Positions 6,578 through 12,203 of a stretch of 12,203 nt of DNA are shown in pieces. The position numbers were made by a program, and so were the translations under genes. Position 1 is the first letter of the stretch, and every line of letters begins with the position of its first letter. The DNA comes from UBA9630 sp043725085 (GTDB lineage: Bacteria > Patescibacteriota > Minisyncoccia > Moranbacterales > UBA2206). Below the pieces are notes generated by a model, which made no database searches, was not told the origin of the DNA, and saw only the letters and a list, made by a program, of their open reading frames with translations. The stretch lies in NCBI GenBank assembly GCA_043725085.1, contig JAYSLY010000044.1, positions 1 to 12,203 of the forward strand, in the 5' to 3' direction.

Positions 6578-8167
6578 TTATGCTTTTCCATTATTTAACG
6601 CGCTTGCCACACCGAGCCATGCCCAAAAAAATCCCAGCATTATTCCGGCGTTGAATAGATTAAAGATTATCAGCCCTGTCCAAGAAGTCAAAATAAACAA
6701 AGCAAACACTTTTTGTTCTAAGTTGGGTTCTCTAAAAAATGCGATAAGTGCTCGTATAAAAATAACGCCAAGAAGGATAACTAAACTCAAAAAGCCAAGG
6801 AGACCACTCCCAAGATAAGTTTCCAGAAAAATATTGCTCGAATTGAGATTAGCTCCCCGCGGGTCTTTTCCAAGGACAAGCGGAATATTTTCCCAACCGA
6901 TGCCCAAAATCGGATGCGCCTTAATCTGCGAGAGACTTTTGCGATAGACTTCGGTGCGCACGCTGACGTTAGGATCATTGCGACTAACTTCGCTCACAAA
7001 TTCCCCCTGATTTTTTTGAGCATCAATTTCTTCCAAATTTATTTGGCGACAACCATATGACGCCAAATCTTTGAGTGCTGAAATTTTTTCCGGCAATGCG
7101 ACAACACTTTCGCAACTGACCGTAATTTTCTGCGCGCCTCCCGTACTCACTGCGCGGTTAAACAATTGAAAGGTGGTCAAATGAAAAAAATAGACTGCTC
7201 CAAGACTAAGGAGAAACGCAGCGATTATTCCCAGTTTTATCTTGATAGTCGTTTTCCATTGCCAATCATGAAAATCGAGTTTCAGATTGGTAAAAATAGC
7301 AACTAAGAATACAATTGTCATAGCAATTACCCCAAGCCAGGCGCTGCGAGAGACAGAAATGAGCAAAAGCGCGAAGGCGATGATTAGGTAAATATGGATA
7401 GTAATAATATTCATGCGCCGAGCCGTCTTTTCATTGTTGAATTTTTGCGTGAAAAAATAAGTTAGCGCATACGCGCAAGCGATAATCAAAACCAGATAAA
7501 ATCCTAGCCAGTCCGGCTCAGTAAGCGTGCTATTAGGCCTTCCGGGCATCACCGAAAAAGCATTGAGTCCCTTGGCAAAACGCACATTTTGCCAGAAACC
7601 ATAGAGCATGATGACAAAAGTCGAGCTCAAAAAAAACGGCAGGCTTTTTTTCAAATCATACGAACTTTGAATGTAGTTTTTGACCAAAAGAAACATAGCC
7701 GCAAAAGAGAAAAGGATGAGCGCGAATTTCAATTCAGCTTTGAAATTTTGCGAATTAAAAATAGAAAAAAGACTGGCAAGCGGGATGAGAAAAACCAAAC
7801 AATCCGTCCAACTTAATTTTGCTAATTTGAAATATAGTTTTTTGGAAAAAAAGCGAATGGCAATCGCCAAAAAGAGCAACCCGCCAATCAGCTGATATGG
7901 CCGAATAGCAATTCCCAAGCGTTCCGGCGCAAGATTGATGTTCTCCAGAGCAATTGTCCCCATAAAAAGCATAAAAGCCCAGCCGGGTCGATAGAGCGCG
8001 AAAGCTAAAACTAAAATTGCAAAAAAAACAAAATCCCCTGTGCGCATTGGAAGCACGCCCAAGTTATTAAATAGAATCAAAAAGAAAACCAAAAAAGTGT
8101 TAGCCAAAATCAGATAGGTCCTGGTATTATTTAGTTTTTCTACTGCTTGTTTGATGTATGAAAACAT
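6578..8167 (-). CDS. O-antigen ligase/polymerase family membrane protein (Wzy_C type)
   Basis: Multi-pass membrane protein of 529 residues with about 11-13 hydrophobic segments. Family features: SRSAWLG (273-279) at the membrane edge; a long extracytoplasmic loop (about 331-450) containing RTEVYRKSL (R404, Y408), IKAHPILGIGWENI (H418) and SNIFLETYLGSGLLGFL. These match the Wzy_C/O-antigen ligase domain, which uses lipid-linked saccharides to extend or transfer surface glycans (O-antigen, teichuronic acid, or sugars onto proteins). As CPR cells probably lack LPS, ligation to another surface acceptor is likely; that is inference. Two cysteines in the outer loop (C352, C373) could form a disulfide. 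The gene starts 31 nt after the GT4 gene, probably the same transcript. No clear Shine-Dalgarno sequence. Confidence 0.9.
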   Translation of the reverse strand: MFSYIKQAVEKLNNTRTYLILANTFLVFFLILFNNLGVLPMRTGDFVFFAILVLAFALYRPGWAFMLFMGTIALENINLAPERLGIAIRPYQLIGGLLFLAIAIRFFSKKLYFKLAKLSWTDCLVFLIPLASLFSIFNSQNFKAELKFALILFSFAAMFLLVKNYIQSSYDLKKSLPFFLSSTFVIMLYGFWQNVRFAKGLNAFSVMPGRPNSTLTEPDWLGFYLVLIIACAYALTYFFTQKFNNEKTARRMNIITIHIYLIIAFALLLISVSRSAWLGVIAMTIVFLVAIFTNLKLDFHDWQWKTTIKIKLGIIAAFLLSLGAVYFFHLTTFQLFNRAVSTGGAQKITVSCESVVALPEKISALKDLASYGCRQINLEEIDAQKNQGEFVSEVSRNDPNVSVRTEVYRKSLSQIKAHPILGIGWENIPLVLGKDPRGANLNSSNIFLETYLGSGLLGFLSLVILLGVIFIRALIAFFREPNLEQKVFALFILTSWTGLIIFNLFNAGIMLGFFWAWLGVASALNNGKA

Positions 8168-8198
8168 AAAATATTATTTTTAGATTCTAGAAAATCCA

Positions 8199-9374
8199 CT
8201 ACATGCTTTCTACCACATCACAAAACCTCTTCACAAACTTATTCCAAGAAAAAAGCTTGGATCGTTCGCGTCCTCTTTGAGACATTGTGTCGCGCAAATG
8301 CTTATTGGTCAGTACTTTTTTCATCACAAGCGATATTTCTCTTGTGTCATCAGCATGGCAATAGAGTATACTATCCAATCCCACTTCCGGCAAGGATGAA
8401 TTTTTGGATGCAATAGCCGGCGTGCCCTGACTCATCGCCTCGAGGATTTGCATTCCAAAGCCTTCGTAGAGCGAAGGATAGATAAAAAATAGGGCGCTAT
8501 TGAAAAGTGCCGGCAGATGCTCTTGCGGGACCGCACCGAGAAATTTGACTTGTTTTGTCAAGTTTAATTCTTTGACTAATTTTTCTGCGTCAATCGCAAG
8601 CGACAGATTTGGCAGCAGCTTTCCATAAATCACTAATTTTGGCATCGCTGCAACAAAAGGCAGCGTTTTATTTTTCTCCAGCAGCAACTTGTAAGCCTGA
8701 ATCACTCCACTGATATTTTTGCGAACCTCCATTCCCCCGCCGGCAAAGATGTAGCCGGGATTCAACTTATACTTTTTCAAAACTTTTCTACTTGTTTCTG
8801 CCGAGGCTAGCTCGCCATAGGCTTCGTCGACGCTGATATAGTTAGTGGAGATTTTATCAGCCGAGACGCCTAAATGTTGAATCAGATCTTTTTCTGTTCT
8901 TTTGGAAACGGCAAGGATTTTATCCGCTTGACGAATCGCTTTTTCGATCAATTTTTGATAGTGTTTTTTTCGCGCATTGTCCAGATATTTTGGAAAAAGA
9001 CTGGGGATGATGTCATGCACCAGCATTAAATGTTTGATGCCGCGCGGCATAATGGTTGGGCACTGATAGAGGCTGAAAAAAACATCACAGCCATCTTTTT
9101 TGGCACGCCGCGGCAGGAGATATTTTTCCCACCAAATTTTGCGAATCAAATCATCGCGCCGATAGATCGGCAGAAAAATTCTTTTTTGGAAATTTTTCGG
9201 CAACTTCAAATCTTTTGGCAAGTCTTCTTCCAAATAGAGAATAAATTCAAGTTTATTTTTTTGTTTTGTTTTCTTTGCTTCTTCATTGAACAATTTTTGC
9301 AAAAAGCCCCTCGTCACCTGTCCGATGCCGGAATTAGGTTTTTGCAAAAAAGAAGCATTGATTCCGATTTTCAT
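8199..9374 (-). CDS. Glycosyltransferase family 4 (GT-B fold)
   Basis: A 391-residue retaining glycosyltransferase that would move a sugar from a nucleotide-sugar donor onto a growing surface glycan on the cytoplasmic face. The N-terminal half holds the acceptor Rossmann domain (MKIGINASFL, GIGQVTRG). The C-terminal donor domain shows GGGMEVRKNISG (R218, K219, phosphate contacts) and the E-x7-E motif EGFGMQILE (E304, E312) followed by GTPAIAS and SSLPEV, the classic GT4 signature. No transmembrane segment; it is soluble or peripheral. The start is supported by the first strand beginning at residue 2 and by an extended -10 promoter about 36 nt upstream. First gene of the leftward polysaccharide transcript. 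Sugar specificity cannot be predicted. Confidence 0.93.
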   Translation of the reverse strand: MKIGINASFLQKPNSGIGQVTRGFLQKLFNEEAKKTKQKNKLEFILYLEEDLPKDLKLPKNFQKRIFLPIYRRDDLIRKIWWEKYLLPRRAKKDGCDVFFSLYQCPTIMPRGIKHLMLVHDIIPSLFPKYLDNARKKHYQKLIEKAIRQADKILAVSKRTEKDLIQHLGVSADKISTNYISVDEAYGELASAETSRKVLKKYKLNPGYIFAGGGMEVRKNISGVIQAYKLLLEKNKTLPFVAAMPKLVIYGKLLPNLSLAIDAEKLVKELNLTKQVKFLGAVPQEHLPALFNSALFFIYPSLYEGFGMQILEAMSQGTPAIASKNSSLPEVGLDSILYCHADDTREISLVMKKVLTNKHLRDTMSQRGRERSKLFSWNKFVKRFCDVVESM

Positions 9375-9400
9375 AAATTACAAAAATACACTGGTACTAA

Positions 9401-9413
9401 ATTAGTTTAATTA
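9401..9413 (+). repeat. 13-bp direct repeat, copy 1
   Basis: ATTAGTTTAATTA, identical to copy 2 at 9526-9538. This copy overlaps the -10 and start site of the leftward promoter. Possibly a shared operator; AT-rich sequence lowers its weight. Confidence 0.5.
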
Positions 9414-9418
9414 TAGCA
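9410..9418 (-). promoter_or_regulatory. Extended -10 promoter of leftward glycosyltransferase genes
   Basis: On the minus strand TGCTATAAT gives a perfect -10 (9410-9415) with the TGN extension (9416-9418). The -35 position falls in the arm of the large palindrome and is not a good match, consistent with an extended -10 promoter or one modulated by a factor bound at the palindrome. Predicted start near 9403, about 29 nt before the ATG at 9374. Confidence 0.6.
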
Positions 9419-9431
9419 TACTTTTTCAACA

Positions 9432-9477
9432 TAACAGAAGCTAAGCTTCGGGAGTTCCCGAAGCTTAGCTTCTGTTA
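9432..9477. repeat. 46-bp perfect nested palindrome in divergent promoter region
   Basis: Arms 9432-9453 and 9456-9477 are perfect 22-bp reverse complements around GT. Each arm also contains its own palindrome: GAAGCTAAGCTTC at 9437-9449 and GAAGCTTAGCTTC at 9460-9472. The element lies between two divergent gene starts, ends about 17 bp from the leftward -10 and about 17 bp from the rightward -35, and has no U-run on either side, so it does not look like a terminator. It may be an operator, a cruciform-forming site or a small REP-like mobile repeat. Confidence 0.9.
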
Positions 9478-9493
9478 CCTCGTCAAATATCGC

Positions 9494-9522
9494 TTTACGA
9501 AAAATTAAATTCAGGCTATACT
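9494..9522 (+). promoter_or_regulatory. Promoter of rightward polysaccharide genes
   Basis: TTTACG (9494-9499), a 17-bp spacer and TATACT (9517-9522) fit sigma70 elements at 4/6 and 5/6. Predicted start near 9529, about 25 nt before the ATG at 9554. Confidence 0.5.
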
Positions 9523-9525
9523 GAG

Positions 9526-9538
9526 ATTAGTTTAATTA
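9526..9538 (+). repeat. 13-bp direct repeat, copy 2
   Basis: ATTAGTTTAATTA, identical to 9401-9413, lying over the predicted start site of the rightward promoter. Together the two copies bracket the palindrome. Confidence 0.5.
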
Positions 9539-9553
9539 GCTTAATTACACACC

Positions 9554-9790
9554 ATGTTTTCACTCCTAAAGCTCATTATTTGGATCTGCGGTGTGGCTGT
9601 TGTAAGCTATTTTGTGCTTAATTATTTTGGCTATGAAGTGAACAAGGACTATTTCAACGCCAGCAAAGCTGAATGCCAAAAGAAGCTGGACGAATGCAAG
9701 AGCCAATTAATCCATAATGGTGTCGACGGGGCCAAATGTGATTTTAATTGTGCCGATCCAAAATTAATTATTAATAAGAAACAACAATAA
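9554..9790 (+). CDS. Small membrane-anchored cysteine-containing protein
   Basis: A 78-residue protein I do not recognise. Residues 4-25 form one hydrophobic segment, either a transmembrane anchor or an uncleaved signal. The rest is a short polar tail with four cysteines (C41, C48, C62, C66, spacing C-x6-C and C-x3-C) and a lysine-rich end. There is one further cysteine (C12) in the membrane segment and no lipobox. If the tail is outside, the cysteines could form disulfides; if inside, they could bind metal. It is the first gene after the rightward promoter and ends 4 nt before the GT2 start, so it is clearly co-transcribed and may be an accessory subunit of glycan synthesis. Coding is supported by position, spacing and protein-like composition. 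Confidence 0.7.
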   Translation: MFSLLKLIIWICGVAVVSYFVLNYFGYEVNKDYFNASKAECQKKLDECKSQLIHNGVDGAKCDFNCADPKLIINKKQQ

Positions 9791-9794
9791 CAAC

Positions 9795-10778
9795 ATGAAA
9801 CTGATTGTCAATATTCCGGCCTATAATGAGGAAGCAAAAATCGGAGAAACAATTGAACGCATCAGAAAAAGCTTTTCAGCCGATTTCTACACACGAGGTA
9901 AAGGCGCAAAAATTTCCGAAAAATTAATCCAGGTAGTTGACGATGGATCGAGTGATAGCACTGTCGACGTCGCCCAAAAAGCCGGAGTAGATTTATTGGT
10001 TTCCTATAAACCCAATCGCCGTCTCGCCTATTCATTCAAACGTGCAGTAGAAAATTCTCTAGAAAATGGCGCAGATTTTATGGTTAATATTGATGCGGAT
10101 GGACAGTTTAATCCCAATGACATTCCTAAGCTGCTTTCGCCGATTCTCACCGGCCAGTGTGATATGGTAATTGCTAACCGCTTTGGCAAACACGAGGCCA
10201 AGGATATGCCAAAGATTAAATATCAGCTTAACCGCCTTGCCGCCAAAATGATTGGTTTTTTTCTTAATTACCCAATTGATGATTTGACCTGCGGCTTCCG
10301 TGCGCATAATCGAGAAACGCTGCTTCGCCTCAACATAACCAATGTTAGCTTTACCTATACCCAAGAAACAATTATTGATGCCATTGGAAAGAACCTAAAA
10401 TTGCGCTGGATTCCAGTAGAAGTTAGATATTTTGCCGATCGTGAAAGTCGAATCGTCAAATCGGTTTGGAAATTTGTTTCCAACTCAGCCAAGATAATCC
10501 TCAAAGCGGTGCGCGATGTCCGGCCGATGAAATTTTTTGGCGTTCCGGGTCTCGCACTTGTCGCTGCCTCTTTTTTGGTTTTTTGCGCATTTCTTTTTCA
10601 GTATTTTCAAACTTTTCAAATTACCACCTATCGCAACTATCTCTTTCTTTCCGCCGCACTGCTTTTTGTCGGCTCGCAACTTCTCATCTTTGCCCTCATT
10701 GCCGACATGATCAAAACTAATCGCAATTTGGTTGAGGAACAGATGTATCTTTTGAAAAAAGATCGACTCAAAAAATAG
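9795..10778 (+). CDS. Membrane-attached glycosyltransferase family 2 (DPM1-like)
   Basis: GT-A fold glycosyltransferase of 327 residues. The catalytic domain (1-245) starts with IVNIPAYNEEAKIGETI (3-20). It has the nucleotide-binding VVDDGSSDST (D49, D50), the metal-binding DAD in NIDADGQF (D100, D102), and DDLTCGFRA (162-170). The C-terminal part has two predicted transmembrane helices (about 248-270 and 283-306) and a charged tail. This layout resembles polyprenyl-phosphate sugar transferases (dolichol-phosphate mannose synthase-like), which load a sugar onto a lipid carrier at the inner membrane face, and GtrB/ArnC-like relatives. The acceptor is unknown. It follows the small Cys protein by 4 nt and precedes the GT4 gene by 24 nt. 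No Shine-Dalgarno sequence is evident. Confidence 0.92.
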   Translation: MKLIVNIPAYNEEAKIGETIERIRKSFSADFYTRGKGAKISEKLIQVVDDGSSDSTVDVAQKAGVDLLVSYKPNRRLAYSFKRAVENSLENGADFMVNIDADGQFNPNDIPKLLSPILTGQCDMVIANRFGKHEAKDMPKIKYQLNRLAAKMIGFFLNYPIDDLTCGFRAHNRETLLRLNITNVSFTYTQETIIDAIGKNLKLRWIPVEVRYFADRESRIVKSVWKFVSNSAKIILKAVRDVRPMKFFGVPGLALVAASFLVFCAFLFQYFQTFQITTYRNYLFLSAALLFVGSQLLIFALIADMIKTNRNLVEEQMYLLKKDRLKK

Positions 10779-10802
10779 CTTCTCTTATTATCCATAAAAA
10801 CT

Positions 10803-11939
10803 ATGCAAACTGCGAAAAAACCACGCATTCTTTTTATTTCTCATTCCTATCCGCCGACCTTTGGAGGACTTGAGAGACAAAACCAAGAAATTTTTGAAGC
10901 GCTTTCTGAAATAACAGGCACGAAACTGATTGCCAACACGCACGGAAAAAAGTTTTTGCCAATTTTCATTGTCTGGGCGTTTTTCAAAAGCCTTTTTATT
11001 CTTTCCGACTATGACGTTGTTCTTTTTGGCAATGGCATTCCCGCTCCGATCGGGATTGTTCTGAGATTTTTTTATCCGCGAAAAAAATATATTGCCATTA
11101 TTCACGGTCTTGATGTAACTTTCGCCAAAAAGAAAACTCTCCTAGGAAGGATTTATCGCTCTGTCAACATCCCCTCTCTCAAAAAGATGAACCGCTTAAT
11201 TATGGTTGGCAATGAAACTATCGAAGAAGCAGTAAAGTTGGGAGTGCCGCGCGATTTGTGCGTTTTTATCCCCAATGGTGTCAATCCGGAAACGATCATC
11301 AGAAAAACTGATCGCAAAGAAATGGAGAAAATTTTGGGCATGGATATTTCCGAAAAAAAAGTTATTTTGCGCGTAGCGCGTTTTGTTCCGCATAAAGGCG
11401 TTGAGTGGTTTATTAGAAATGTTATGCCGAATATACCGGAAAACTATATTTTTGTGGCCGTGGGAGGAGTCGTTTCATCAGCAATCACCGGAAATGAAAA
11501 CGCTTTTGACAAATGTCAAAAGGCCATTAAAGAGCTTTACCTTGAAAATAGAGTTAAACTCATTGGAAATATTCCTGAAGAAGATAAGCTTATTTTGCTT
11601 AACGCGGCTGATCTCTATGTTTCGCCAAACATCAAAGTTCACGGAACAATGGAAGGTTTTGGGATCAATGCTATCGAAGCGGCCGCTTGCGAGCGAGTGG
11701 TTGTCGTTTCCAATCACGAAGGTCTCAAAGATGCGGTTATTGAAGAAGAAAATGGATTTTTGATCGAACCGGAAAATGCTGCTTTGTGGGTTGATAAGAT
11801 AAATTATATTTTCGAAAAAGGCCCGGAATTTTTGGCAACTTTTGGAAAGAAAGCGGGGAAATTTACCAAAGAAAATTTTTCCTGGGAAGGAATTTCAAAA
11901 AAATATTTAGAGGAAATAGAAAAAACAACAAATGCTTAA
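10803..11939 (+). CDS. Glycosyltransferase family 4 (GT-B fold), second copy
   Basis: A 378-residue GT4 enzyme. The N-terminal domain has the acceptor-side loop SYPPTFGGLERQ (G21, G22) and IIHGLDVTF (99-107). The donor domain has VARFVPHKG (R193, K198) and the E-x7-E motif EGFGINAIE (E284, E292), followed by a variable-loop segment and ENGFLIEPEN. It would add a sugar to a lipid-linked glycan in the cytoplasm. It differs throughout from the GT4 at 8199-9374, so the two probably make different linkages. It is third in the rightward transcript. Its last codons overlap the start of the next gene by 8 nt (ATG at 11932, TAA at 11937-11939), a sign of translational coupling. Confidence 0.93.
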   Translation: MQTAKKPRILFISHSYPPTFGGLERQNQEIFEALSEITGTKLIANTHGKKFLPIFIVWAFFKSLFILSDYDVVLFGNGIPAPIGIVLRFFYPRKKYIAIIHGLDVTFAKKKTLLGRIYRSVNIPSLKKMNRLIMVGNETIEEAVKLGVPRDLCVFIPNGVNPETIIRKTDRKEMEKILGMDISEKKVILRVARFVPHKGVEWFIRNVMPNIPENYIFVAVGGVVSSAITGNENAFDKCQKAIKELYLENRVKLIGNIPEEDKLILLNAADLYVSPNIKVHGTMEGFGINAIEAAACERVVVVSNHEGLKDAVIEEENGFLIEPENAALWVDKINYIFEKGPEFLATFGKKAGKFTKENFSWEGISKKYLEEIEKTTNA

Positions 11940-12203
11940 TTTTATATATACGCAAATATTATTTTATACTACAATAGCCGTTGTATTGTTTTTGCCAGGC
12001 TACTGTTTGCTTTTGGCTTTTTTCGGTAAAGAAAAATTAGGCGCGTTGGAAAGATTTGTCATCTCTTTAGGACTCAGCATTATTGTCACGGACTTTCTGA
12101 TGCTCATAATGTCTCGCGCGGGAATACTTTTCACCAGAACTTCACTGATTCTAATTCTATTTGTTTTTAGTTTTGGTTGCTTTGCGCTTTACAAAAAAAG
12201 ATT
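11932..12203 (+). CDS. Multi-pass membrane protein, N-terminal part (runs off window)
   Basis: An open frame from ATG 11932 to the window end gives 90 residues without a stop. It begins MLNFIYTQILFYTTIAVV and continues with LPGYCLLLAFFG, then LERFVISLGLSIIVTDFLML, and a third hydrophobic stretch near 70-86. Three membrane segments and the LPGY.../LERFV...SLGLS pattern resemble the start of large integral membrane proteins (DUF1616-like or membrane glycosyltransferase-like) found in surface-glycan clusters of CPR bacteria; this is a weak family guess. It overlaps the GT4 gene by 8 nt, so it is probably translationally coupled and part of the same polysaccharide operon. Confidence 0.72.
   Translation, partial: MLNFIYTQILFYTTIAVVLFLPGYCLLLAFFGKEKLGALERFVISLGLSIIVTDFLMLIMSRAGILFTRTSLILILFVFSFGCFALYKKR

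Noticed and set aside
9432..9477. Palindrome as a bidirectional intrinsic terminator
   Set aside because: No U-run follows on either strand, and both flanking genes start, rather than end, here.

Overview
The window looks like chromosomal DNA of a Candidate Phyla Radiation (Patescibacteria) bacterium, with a Parcubacteria/ABY1-like flavour. Evidence: a divergent, shortened 16S rRNA; AT-rich, tightly packed genes mostly without clear Shine-Dalgarno sequences; and an envelope glycosyltransferase cluster typical of these small genomes. TGA is used as a stop codon (for example in the ATGA junction at 5284-5287), so this is not one of the lineages that read UGA as glycine. The phylum is inferred from these traits, not from a tree.

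Region 1 (1-1136, minus strand): the 5' half of a 16S rRNA gene, cut by the window edge, and its roughly 310-nt leader. The leader starts at a near-consensus promoter (TTGACA, 17-bp spacer, TACAAT) and holds several perfect hairpins plus a terminator-like hairpin with a U-run between promoter and mature 16S. The 16S shows two compensated base-pair changes, in the 530 pseudoknot and in the 340-350 hairpin. Both lie in widely used primer or probe sites.

Region 2 (1170-6558, minus strand): a compact gene string reading towards the rRNA. In transcription order it encodes an HD-domain protein, a ferredoxin/thioredoxin-like fusion, a RibL-like nucleotidyltransferase, a small cupin, a second HD-domain hydrolase, seryl-tRNA synthetase and a GH1 beta-glycosidase. 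Most gaps are 2-24 nt, one junction overlaps (ATGA), and a plausible promoter lies at 6530-6558. Nucleotide or cofactor metabolism and redox are the common threads. No known pathway links all seven genes.

Region 3 (6578-9418, minus strand): an O-antigen ligase/polymerase-type membrane protein and a GT4 glycosyltransferase, read from an extended -10 promoter at 9410-9418.

Region 4 (9419-9553): a divergent intergenic region with a 46-bp element made of two perfect 22-bp inverted arms, each arm itself palindromic. A 13-bp direct repeat sits at each of the two flanking predicted transcription starts.

Region 5 (9494-12203, plus strand): a small membrane-anchored cysteine-containing protein, a membrane-attached GT2 glycosyltransferase, a GT4 glycosyltransferase and the start of a multi-pass membrane protein cut by the window end. 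Regions 3 to 5 together look like a divergently transcribed surface-polysaccharide locus.
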